Positions 19,608 through 28,631 of a stretch of 64,000 nt of DNA are shown piece by piece; the stretch's first letter is position 1, and each line of letters opens with the position of its first letter. The notes under the pieces are model-generated. The model did no database searches, had not been told where the DNA came from, and saw only the letters and a program-made list of their open reading frames with translations. Made by a program: the position numbers and the translations under genes. The DNA is from Chondrus crispus (lineage: Eukaryota; Rhodophyta; Florideophyceae; Gigartinales; Gigartinaceae). The stretch spans positions 1 to 64,000 of the forward strand of contig NW_005179153.1 of the NCBI RefSeq assembly GCF_000350225.1, given 5' to 3'.

Positions 19608-21584
19608 ATGGATGAGCACTTCGAAACCCGAATGGCTAGACGCCTTGGCGTAATTGAGAAGCTCCGCAAATTGCTCGGCTCCGAAGGAATACCTTGTCCT
19701 GGCATCGTTGTCGTCGGCGCCCAATCCTCCGGCAAGTCCTCCGTCCTCGAACGTCTCACCGACATCGCCTTTCCGCGCGATACCAACACCTGTACCCGCG
19801 TTCCCATCATTGTCCAGTTGCAAAGGGATGCCTCAGTCACGTTACCCACGGCCACCATCTGTGGCGACGAACACTTTGAAACCGATGTCATCAACTGCTC
19901 GACCAAGCAAGATATCACAAACGCAATCCATGATCTCACCGAGAAGGCACTCGTCTCTACGAGAAGCCGTGTCGTTGATAAACCCATTCACATTCGCTAC
20001 GTCAGGAGTAAGGGGCCTGTCATGACGCTTATCGATTTGCCTGGTATCACTCACGACGACGGTGAAGGCCGCGATATTCATGGAATCACTGCTGATATAG
20101 TGAAGAAATATCTCAAATATGAGAACATGATCGCGCTTGTCGTCATCCCTGCAAACGACGACTTCGGCAACTCTGAAGCGTTGAAGATCGCCAAAACGTT
20201 TGACACAACTGGTGCTCGAACGCTCGGTGTCATTTCCAAGTGCGATTTAGTCCCGGAACAGCACTCGGATATTGTCGAAAAGATTCAAATGACTCCCAGT
20301 AATGCCATCAAACTCGGCCTCGGATATATAGCCATACGAAACAAGGGACCGGGAGATGATCTCGCCAATATTGACAACATTGAAACTGAACTGTTCAAAA
20401 CTCACCCACTGCTTAAAAACCTGGCGCCGCATGAGAGAGGGTGTGGGGCATTGCGGAGAAAGATTATCAGTCTTCAGGAAAACAGCATTAAGCATGCCAT
20501 TCCTAGAATCCAAACGGATGTGAGGCACAAGATCGAGCAACTCAGCGGAGAGATAAGTGCCATGGGAACAGACCTCGATTCTGACATGGACCGAAATGCC
20601 TTCGTCTCCAAACATCTGTCAGAAATAAACCAGTCTCTCCAGAAATTAATCCGCGCAGAGGTTCGAGGAAATCCAAGCATCAATGTTGCATCGAGGTCCT
20701 ACGAATTGTATAAAATGTATGCAGCAGATGTCAGACATTACTTTCCAGATTGTCTAAGCAAAGAATACGGTGCAGAATTACAACAGGAAAGCAGGGAGTT
20801 TATGGGGTTTTCGCTGCAGAACTTCACGAACGACCAGATGTTTCGCCAACTGCTCCAAAACATTTTCTTTGCTGATAACTTCAGTAATAAAACGGATAGG
20901 CTTATTGATGATGTAGGAGATCTGATGGCTCGTGCTATGAGAACACTAATCGAAGAGAAGGAAGAGTTGACCAGGCTCCCGAACCTGGCGGCGATGTTCC
21001 ATGACAAGCTCGGCGAGTCTATCGATGCTGCACAAACCCGCGCTAGAGACGTCACGATGGCTGTGATAAAAGCTGAATCAAAGCAAGTCTTCGCGCTTGA
21101 TAAAAGCTATATGGAACACATCAGAAGTGTAAGGGCAGAGGCACAGGCAGACAAGGAAGAAGGCGAAGAAGACTTGCAGGGACGAAATCAAGGCCCCTTC
21201 TTCCCAAATTCAATGCGCCCTGGCGCATTGAATTTGGGAAGAAGGGGTCCTACAAGTCAGATGAACGGAGAGATCGACTCTGCTGCGCAAAACGATTCCC
21301 AGCACGAGGGAGATGCAGGGCGTGAAGCCTTGCTAGAATTGCAAATATCACTGCACTGTTACGGGGAAACTATAATGAGGAGATTGTTTGACGTCATTCC
21401 AATGCTTGTGCAGAGCTGTTTGGTTTACGAGGATTACAAAGGAGCCATTGAAAAAAGACTTGCAGAAGAAGATTGGGACAAGCTGTTTGAAGAGGATCCG
21501 TGTGTGGCCCAAGCTCGTGTATGGCGACAACAACGTTTGAACCTTTTGAGGAAAGCCTACAGCGAGTTGAGGAGATTGTCGTGA
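19608..21584 (+). CDS. Dynamin-family GTPase
   Basis: A single-exon gene of 658 residues. The ATG at 19608 sits in a CCGCCATGG context; the frame is open further upstream but has no earlier ATG. G1 is GAQSSGKSS (about 35-43), G2 lies in the CTRVP segment, G3 is DLPGI (about 143), and G4 is SKCDLV (about 210). A helical stalk follows. The C-terminus (about 575-658) has the GTPase effector domain pattern, from LLELQISLHCYGE to LRKAYSELRRL. Family members polymerise on membranes and hydrolyse GTP for fission or remodelling. No PH or proline-rich domain is seen, so it resembles the short Mx/DRP type. Residues 529-547, in the loop before the effector domain, are encoded by a perfect palindrome. 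Codons are otherwise undisturbed. Confidence 0.92.
   Translation: MDEHFETRMARRLGVIEKLRKLLGSEGIPCPGIVVVGAQSSGKSSVLERLTDIAFPRDTNTCTRVPIIVQLQRDASVTLPTATICGDEHFETDVINCSTKQDITNAIHDLTEKALVSTRSRVVDKPIHIRYVRSKGPVMTLIDLPGITHDDGEGRDIHGITADIVKKYLKYENMIALVVIPANDDFGNSEALKIAKTFDTTGARTLGVISKCDLVPEQHSDIVEKIQMTPSNAIKLGLGYIAIRNKGPGDDLANIDNIETELFKTHPLLKNLAPHERGCGALRRKIISLQENSIKHAIPRIQTDVRHKIEQLSGEISAMGTDLDSDMDRNAFVSKHLSEINQSLQKLIRAEVRGNPSINVASRSYELYKMYAADVRHYFPDCLSKEYGAELQQESREFMGFSLQNFTNDQMFRQLLQNIFFADNFSNKTDRLIDDVGDLMARAMRTLIEEKEELTRLPNLAAMFHDKLGESIDAAQTRARDVTMAVIKAESKQVFALDKSYMEHIRSVRAEAQADKEEGEEDLQGRNQGPFFPNSMRPGALNLGRRGPTSQMNGEIDSAAQNDSQHEGDAGREALLELQISLHCYGETIMRRLFDVIPMLVQSCLVYEDYKGAIEKRLAEEDWDKLFEEDPCVAQARVWRQQRLNLLRKAYSELRRLS
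21194..21247. repeat. Perfect 26-bp-arm palindrome inside the dynamin gene
   Basis: Left arm 21194-21219 and right arm 21222-21247 are exact reverse complements around a CT centre. It starts CCCCTTCTTCCC and ends GGGAAGAAGGGG. It is in frame and encodes part of the disordered-looking loop before the effector domain. Confidence 0.97.
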
Positions 21585-22451
21585 GCTCAGCCACAGTCTG
21601 TCAGAGATCTTCATGGCATTGACACTTTAGCCACGGGAGCCACAACCGAGGATGTATCTCCGGTCACGTGAAATAAATACCGTTAAAATCCTCACAAAGC
21701 CGTTGTTCTGTCCCTTGGAGATATTGTACAGTACCGTTACAGTACCCTTCTCACTGGCATAATTTGGGTACTGTAATGGGTTAATTTGGGCACTTTTCAA
21801 CCCACGATCCTCTGCCCCTCCCGCCTTTCAAATCTATGCAGAGCCCATCTCACACACTCACACACACACACACACAAACACGCACCCAGCACCTGGACAG
21901 TAAAGTTTTTCCTCCTCTTTCTATCCGCCTCCTGGCTCGACGGTGGCAGTATGCCGCCGGAAATGAGAACACAAACCCTCGCACACAAGTGACGAATCAC
22001 CAAGAGTAGAGAAGAGCGCGCTAGCCGCGCAAACCCCCTTTTTTATAAATGGGAATATTAAATAAAGCAGTAGACGCCCTCGAAGCATCGTATGAGTGTT
22101 AGAAGCATGAAATAGGCTTTTCTGACGTCCAATGCCCCTCAGATGCTCTCACAGCCTGTGAGGTGTGGAAATGTGGACACTAAACACACACAGGCTATCA
22201 AGGCACGCAAACGGCGTGTGTCAACAAGGTCAATTGGTGAGAAGGGAGGTAAGGCGCCTGTTGGAAGGGAGGAGGTTGTTCGCAATTTGGAGAGCAGTTT
22301 TTGGAATTCTCTGGATGATATTTCCTTAAAAAAGTGGCCTAGACGTTCTCCGTCTCGTCGACAAGGGAGGGAAGAGAGTACTCGTGCAGATCGGCAGCAC
22401 GTCGCGGCACGAAGTTCGCCGGGATTGTCGCAACTCTGATGTATGTGGGTA
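21585..22451. other. Dynamin 3' flank with CA microsatellite
   Basis: It contains a TACCCTTCTCACTGG repeat end near 21740 (see the matching inverted copies near 26510 and 35290) and a (CA)n tract at about 21848-21890. The frame at 22143-22439 is basic and serine-rich and not recognised. It ends just before the TIR element. Confidence 0.45.
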
Positions 22452-23098
22452 CAGGGGGTCGCGATATAGTGCTACCCTGTGTCAGTGGGCCGAAAACGGC
22501 ACTATATCAAACCAGGCACTGTAAGATAATGAGATTTACGGCTTTTTTGCAGCCACTTCCTTGCATCACTGCTCAGAAAGACCGCTCGCAGGACGCAATC
22601 ACTCATACTTTGCATCTTCACTACAGACTCAAGTCTAATCAAGCATTTCTGTTATTAGTAGCTGCCGAGCCGTCGCATTGACTTCCTCCTTTTTCGCAGC
22701 CATAAATGCGAGCCTACACTTTTGCAGATGTCCAATTGCATCATCGACCCTGCCTTTTTCCACCATAGTCTCTATTCTACACCCAGTTATCGTATTTAGT
22801 GTCAACAACTATTTAGTGTCACAACAGAAATAGTGTGTGTGACACTATATTGTGTGACACAGAAGCGACAGGACCCTTCACCCTGTGGGGCAATATCTGT
22901 GAATTTATTTCGCTGGCCCAATTATTGCCTTTGGTCATGATCTACACCGCCGTCGCCCGGCTGATTGATGGGCGCTGACGTAAAGTGGGATTTCTCTGTA
23001 TCAATACAGTACCTCTCCTTTCGTCAGATTCCTGACTTTTTTGCCTCCCTTATCCTTTGTCCATCCATTATCCTTTCTCCCTCAACACACGCCGCACC

Positions 23099-24800
23099 AT
23101 GCCTCTCTCTGCGTCCCCCATTTTAGCGGCTTTTGAGCGTGTTAGAGCGCTGCGCACACAACGCATTGTGTCTGACGACAGTGCTGATGCCGACCGGGAC
23201 ACACACAGCAGAAATAGCACCATGCCAGGCGCAATTAACCCCAACAATATCCCTTGCAGCGGCAACATCCAAGAGCGCTCCACTCAGCATGTGCTTACCA
23301 TTTCGCAGCGGGCGAGTACTGTCAAGTGGATGATGAATGCTGCTGCAAAGGACGGAAACAAGCACATTCCGAGCAGAGCTGTGGCAAGGTTCTCATCACT
23401 GTTTCAAGGATCCGACAACGCCAATTTGGAAAAAGCGTCAAGACTGTGGAAATCCCGCATTGAATACGTTCACGCTCAGGGTGGAATATCCTTGAAAGGA
23501 ACCCATTCGGTTATCACCCGTCGCATAAACGGCGTCCATGAGCGAGTGAATATGAAGGCTAGAAGAGGAAGAGATCGCAAAAGACCACAGTGGGTCCTAT
23601 TCCTCTACCATGATTGGCGTACTGAATTCGATCGACTACGCAAACTGGGCGTGAAATTCAATTACAGTTCACTGCGTGTAGTTGGGCAGCATCTTCTGGA
23701 TTCCGGTAACAGCGATGAATACCACCCTTCCATGCTAGATCAACGAACCGGAAGTCCCCCTTTCTACTTTCATTACAGCACGTTTCCAGCAGTCTTTTGC
23801 TGACTGTCATGGTATTGTCAGTCCCGCTCTTATGGGAAAACATCAACTAAGCCCCCTAAAAAGAGACTACCTTGAGAAACAGGTCGCTTTTCATCTTGGT
23901 GTGTTAGCTCGAGGATTTCGCAGTAGTGAATTGAGGGAGGAAGACACAGAAAATTCGGATGAAACGCATTTTGTCATAGATGTCGACAACGGACGCACGC
24001 TCGGATTTTCGGGAGACCAAGAAGACAAATATGCGGAAGCCGTTTCAGGGGGGACGGCATGACGATGGTTGTGCGGCTCACAGGCGGCCTTGATGCGCGC
24101 ATTGCATCTCCATTTCTGATGTTTAAAAACCAGAAGCGCTCGTATCCGATCAGAGGGGTTCCGACAGCGTGCACGGTGTTTCATACCGATCGGGGCCGAA
24201 GGGCTGGATGGACACAAAGGTCATGCCACTTTGGCTTTCAGAACCGAAGGTCATCTCCTCTCTGCCACATGGCAGGAAGCGAGTGCTCTACCTCGATAAT
24301 TGCTCTGAACACAACACAACCCCTGAACTTTCAGAAGCTGCGCGACGCATCAACACCGAGATCAAGTATTTTGAACCGAACCTAACCGACTACGTCCAGC
24401 CCTGCGATTCGTTTATAATTCAAAAAATTAAGAGCGAGTGGTCTGTACGCTGGGAGGCGCACAAGATGAAAATGATAGAGCAAAACAATTGGTCTAAAAA
24501 TTCGGGCAAAATTCCAAACCCCGGAAAAACATTTTTCCTAGACCTTGCCGTGAAGGCTGTTGCTGTTGTGAATCTGCAACGCGACAAAGACGGGATTTCA
24601 TACGCTCGCAAGGGCATGATTATTACTGGAATGGCTTTAAATAAAACGATCAGTGGGAGGAGAGGCAGCCGTTGCCCAAGCTGCAGCACATTATCGGCAA
24701 ATATCGGGATCACTTCGAAGGAGAACCGGTTGATGTAGTGAGCGCTGTGGTTGGTGTTCCTGGAGACATTGAGGAGGTGGTACAATCCGGAGAAAATTGA
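23099..24800 (+). pseudogene. Pogo-like DDE_1 transposase, frameshifted
   Basis: The ATG at 23099 opens an N-terminal region with helix-turn-helix character (to about 23800). The nuclease domain continues through at least three further frames. The first Asp segment is DETHFVIDVDNGRTLGF (about 23960). Then come SYPIRGVP and GPKGWMDTKVMPLWLSE. The second Asp segment is VLYLDNCSEHN (about 24290). The third Asp segment is FEPNLTDYVQPCDSFIIQKI (about 24370-24430). The spacing and the N-x-T-x-x-x-QP-x-D motif match the pogo/CENP-B-like DDE_1 family, which cuts at TA sites, in agreement with the TA-flanked TIRs. Shifts near 23810, 24060, 24160 and 24650 inactivate it. It ends at TGA 24798-24800. Confidence 0.8.
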
Positions 24801-24817
24801 GGGGGAGAGGAAGGGGT

Positions 24818-25424
24818 TGTAGTATAATCCCTAACTGGATTTAGATTAGATCAGCTACTGTAGAGCCCGAGCTCTACAGTACGACAGCACGCGCACATAC
24901 GTGCAACACACGTGTACTATCAGCCCCGATGGCTGACAGCGTTACAGTACGGGACGGCCCGCACTGACTACAGTAGCAATACAGTACAGTACGTACCGTA
25001 CTGTGGTATGATAGGACTTACTTGTATATTAAATACTAGGGCAGACCGACGGCGGAGGGGAAGAACAAGCACGAGCTTGTCCAGAACCTACGCCTTTGGT
25101 CAACCTCGCCCAGCTTATTCTAGAACGGGTTCCCACTAGCCCGTATCTAGTTAGGAACCGAGCGGGCAGGGGACGCGCAAGCACGCGAGCGAGCCTAGAT
25201 CCGCCTCCGCCCGTCAGCGCTGGTACGTCACCCAGCGCTGCGCCGGGGCGTCGAGGCGTAGATCGGCCCGCGCGTGCGCGCGTCCCCGACTGTACCCGCT
25301 CTACCACTGCTACCCCAGGCTCGCCCGGTTCCGTTAGCTGGGGTTGCTTCCCGTCTTCCCGCCGATTGGGGTCTCCGCAAGAACTAAGTATACACCCCCC
25401 TCCGTTGGGGGTGTTTATACTACA
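24818..25424. repeat. Solo LTR (607 bp), related to the Gypsy-3 LTR
   Basis: It starts TGTAGTATA and ends TATACTACA (9-bp inverted ends) and is flanked by the 5-bp duplication GGGGT (24813-24817 and 25425-25429). Its second half closely matches 60600-61093, the 5' LTR of Gypsy-3. It lies 17 bp after the pogo-like transposase stop codon. It has no internal region, so it reflects LTR-LTR recombination. Confidence 0.93.
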
Positions 25425-25706
25425 GGGGTTAGCGGGAGGCAAGGACAGGTAGGGTCAAGAAGCAGGGAGGTGGTTTCGGGCGCGGTGCGCGAGAAGAAGG
25501 GGAGGATAAGGTGGTCAACGCGGCTGGGGCGAGGCTGAGCAGACGGTTTTGCGAAGAAACCAGATGACGTAAACGTAGAAAAATCGGAACTGAGATGTGC
25601 GCGAATCGCAACGTAGGGGGAGAAGATGCAAGGTCAATACGAATATTTTAAGCGAGACTTGATAAAGCAATGATACTTTGTAAGGTTAGAAAGGGGAGTG
25701 CAAGGC

Positions 25707-26010
25707 CGAGCAACAGATTCGTGCAGCTCCGCTGGCATGCAAGGATGGCGGTGGGTATGGAGGAGGGGACAGGTGTACGGCGTGCGCGAGCAAGAGCTTC
25801 CTGCAGCTCGACTGGCATGCAAGGACGGGGGGTGGGTATAGACGAGGGGCGGTGGTGGACGACGTGCCCGAGCAAGAGCTTTCTGCAGCTCGGCTGACAT
25901 GAAAGGGCGGGGGGTATGGAGTAGGGGAACTGGTGTACGGCGTGCGCGAGCAAGAGCTTTCTGCAGCTCGGGTGATATGAAAGGGCAGGGGGTCGGTACA
26001 CGTTTAGAAT
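25707..26010. repeat. Tandem repeat, ~80-bp unit, about four copies
   Basis: CGAGCAA(G/C)AG begins units at about 25707, 25787, 25868 and 25947. Each continues with TGCAGCTC, a (GC/GA)(A)TGCAAGGA or ATGAAAGGG block and a G-rich tail. It lies in the 3' part of the pogo-like element. Confidence 0.85.
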
Positions 26011-26439
26011 TTTTGATCTCATCTGCCCCTACACTATAATGGTGTACTTTAATAGTATGCGTGATACTAAAATGTGTGGCAATGAAAATAGTGTCATGGA
26101 GGATATAGTGTCACGCAGACTATTCACTGTGAGCATGTTTTAAATTCTCTCACTGAAATAGTATAGGTGACACTAAATACGATAACTGGGTTTAGTAAGA
26201 AACTGCATAATATCTTTCCGCAGCGGCAGCGGCTCTCGGGCAATACGTAGTCCATCCAACTGCCTTGCCTCTCTGGAGACCCTTGGTTTTTGGCTCAAAA
26301 TTCGTGCCACCCGCAGAAGGGTAGCACTATATCGGAGCTGGCACTAACAAAGATGGCACTATATCGCGACCCCCCTCCTGTACCCGAATTGAGCCGGATG
26401 GTACGTGGAGCGGCCAAAAATTGATTTTTTTGGTACCGA

Positions 26440-26628
26440 AAACCCGGCCAGTAGAGGGGTAAAATGACCGATTTCAGGAAAATCCTTAACGTGCCCAAAT
26501 TATACCAGTGAGAAGGGTACTGTTGTGACCACTCCTTGTCACACTGAGGGCCGTTCCGAACGAAGAGTTCGCGGTACCAGCACCCAGGCACCCTGGCATT
26601 TGGCATAATTGGATTGGTTGAATGGGAG
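26440..26628. repeat. Right end of a dispersed repeat family
   Basis: GGGGTAAAATGACCGATTT at about 26456 and CCAGTGAGAAGGGTACTG ending near 26524 recur at 35234-35304. The inverted end motif also occurs near 21734. The remaining ~100 bp up to Copia-A shows no feature. Confidence 0.55.
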
Positions 26629-26977
26629 TGTCGGTGCACACGAGTGGTGCGCACGCTCCGAACAATTGTCTTGTTGACGCCGTACCGGAGGTTCCTCTGC
26701 TGGAGAGCGTAGAGTTGTGGTTTTGGTTGGTTTATTACTTCTTGTCTTTTCTGCTCCGGTGTTAAAGCCGGGGTGCTAGTTCGTTCCTTTTATAATGGAT
26801 CAACGGCATTGGACTAAATGATGTAATACTAACAGAGATAGGATACGATTAAGTGGAGAGGGACGAGAGTGCATATGTAATAATTACCGGTATAGTGCAA
26901 CCCAATAGAGAGGTAGTGCACATGATAATTTTAGCTTATAATGCAACCTTACTCGTGAGTCAATGCGAGAGTCGACA
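26629..26977 (-). repeat. Copia-A 3' LTR
   Basis: 349 bp, TGTCG...CGACA. It differs from the other LTR at about three positions. Confidence 0.96.
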
Positions 26978-27008
26978 CTCCACCAACTTCTTTTGACGAA
27001 CGAGTCAA

Positions 27009-27955
27009 CTAACTGGAACCGGCCCATTCCGGTTTGCTGCGTTCGACCCAAGCATTGGGCGTGAGATGAAGCTTGTTAGACTCCAGTAGGTTGCGAAGCC
27101 CCGAGCACGGTGAAGCCTTGGTAAAAGCATCGGCTGGGTTTTGGTCTGTCAGTATCCAAAACACCTCTGTTATATGGCGACGCTCATAACTCTCGCGCAG
27201 CATGCATAAATCAATCAACCGACGCTTCTCACGGGTTCGGTTGATATTTGTCAAACAGTCGTAGAGACTCTTGGAGTCGGTATACATGTGCATAGGGATG
27301 ATGCGTCCCAGCATGTCGTTTAGAGCCAACCTTAATACCGAACAAATGTCAAACCCCTGCACCATTGCAAATAGTTCTGCTGCTAGAACACTGCGAGTCA
27401 CTCGCTTGGATTCAGAGCTTCCGTAGTGCACGATATTTACGTTTCCGTTCTTATCCATTGGCATAATGATGAATCCCAACTGTGAAGTCATATCGGTGTT
27501 TGTCGCAAATCCCGCGTCTATGAACACAACCATAGTAATCGTTTCCAAGTCGAGTGGGACGAACTTCAGTCCCCGTTCTGGGTCTTCCGTACAGATCGTG
27601 ATGAACTTGTTCAATAGCATTGCTTCTTACGTGCCTGGATCGGTGACTTGCGATAGGTAACAGAATCCATAGGTACATTCCGGTCGACACATGCAAGCAA
27701 TATAGGAGCCGCGTGCTCGTTCGCAAACAAATTGCTCGTTAGTAAAGTCCTGTTCATCCAACTTGTTGAGTTTCTTGACGTGATCGGGCTGAGACAGTAA
27801 CAGGATATCGTTCTGTCGGGAGACTTTTGCGCCGTTAAAGTTGAGTGATGATCCGGACATGAGCAACAGCGATTCCTTTGAGTCGAATTTGGTACACATT
27901 TTCTCTTCAAGCTGTAAAAATGCCTTGTTACCACCATACACTGTATCGTCTGTCT
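27009..27955 (-). pseudogene. Copia-A RT 3' part and RNase H
   Basis: This resumes the RT frame broken by Gypsy-2. The catalytic DD follows at once (DDTVYGGNKAF), then the RT thumb. One in-frame TAA (27627-27629) interrupts the frame before LLNKFITICTEDP. The RNase H part shows the four Copia-type acidic positions: VVFIDAGFATNTDMTSQLG, SVLAAELFAMVQGFD, MYTDSKSLYDCL and DQNPADAFTKAS. The frame ends 31 bp before the 3' LTR. RNase H removes template RNA during reverse transcription. The copy is inactive because of both the insertion and the stop. Confidence 0.9.
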
Positions 27956-28463
27956 TGTAGTGCAATGGCACCCTACTCTTTCGGGTATATACCCGTGTAC
28001 TACGTAACCTAGTTACGCTAACCCGTCGTGCGGTACTGTACCAGGTACTCTTACAGTACTAGACAGTAAGCACTAGGCGTGGGCCTAGGGGATCTAGTTT
28101 TGTCCCTTTGGATCTAGTGATCCAGTTACTGTAGTCCAGGTTGCACACGTGTAACGGCCGCCGCCGGCCGTCACACTAGTACTTAGTCTACCATTCCCGG
28201 ACCAACCTCCCGACAGGGAAGGGAACTTTGGGCTCTGACGTCTAACTCCCTCCTAGTAGTACTACCCTCGGGTTTACTCTAGTTGCCAAGACTAGAGTTA
28301 CTCCCTCAATTGTCATTATCCTATACAGTCAAACCCCTTTTAGGCCGTCCGGGCCCGCCTCTCACGAGCGTTCCTCGGCGAACTACTCTACCGCTACCAC
28401 TAGTGCGCTGCGCGTGCGTTCTTTGTTTTCCCTTTTTGCGTGTGCGCGTGGCGTGGCACTACA
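27956..28463 (+). repeat. Gypsy-2 5' LTR
   Basis: 508 bp with 7-bp inverted ends TGTAGTG/CACTACA. It is a near-identical partner of 47785-48292. Confidence 0.97.
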
Positions 28464-28465
28464 TC

Positions 28466-28484
28466 TGGTCTCCCGACCTAGAAG
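28466..28484 (+). promoter_or_regulatory. Primer binding site candidate of Gypsy-2
   Basis: TGGTCTCCCGACCTAGAAG begins two bases after the LTR. It starts TGG, complementary to a tRNA CCA end. The identical 19-mer follows the Gypsy-3 LTR at 61095, so conservation across two diverged elements supports function. The tRNA was not identified. Confidence 0.7.
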
Positions 28485-28631
28485 GCCAGATTCTCTTTTC
28501 ATTTTCCCTATCCTTTTCTTTCTAAGCTACTCTACAGTGTTTCGACACTACCCCCACAACTGTACGAGCGCCGCCGAGCGACGCTTTCAAGTTTCAAGAC
28601 CGCCGCCTGGACGAGAAGATACGCCTACGGG

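Larger units (their letters stand above)
22780..26192. mobile_element. Pogo-like transposon nested in the outer TIR element
   Basis: The left TIR at 22782-22804 (CCCAGTTATCGTATTTAGTG plus three bases) is perfectly inverted at 26168-26190. TA dinucleotides flank both sides (22778-22779; 26193-26194). Subterminal AGTGTCAC-type motifs occur near both ends and are candidate transposase-binding sites. Inside are a damaged DDE transposase gene, a solo LTR and an ~80-bp tandem array. Confidence 0.8.
22452..26380. mobile_element. TA-flanked TIR element (outer unit of a nest)
   Basis: The left end CAGGGGGTCGCGATATAGTG mirrors the right end, whose complement begins CAGGAGGGGGGTCGCGATAT. Both are bordered by TA (22450-22451; 26381-26382), as expected for Tc1/mariner-superfamily insertion. 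The same family occurs as a 496-bp copy at 37215-37710. Interior sequence next to each end matches that short copy. The middle is occupied by a second transposon. Confidence 0.75.

Noticed and set aside
25707..26010. CRISPR-like array
   Set aside because: The units are imperfect ~80-bp direct tandem repeats without unique spacers, in eukaryotic transposon DNA.
28283..28525. 80-codon frame with an almost identical copy at 48112-48342
   Set aside because: The identity comes from the paired Gypsy-2 LTRs; the frame is an LTR by-product, not a conserved peptide gene.
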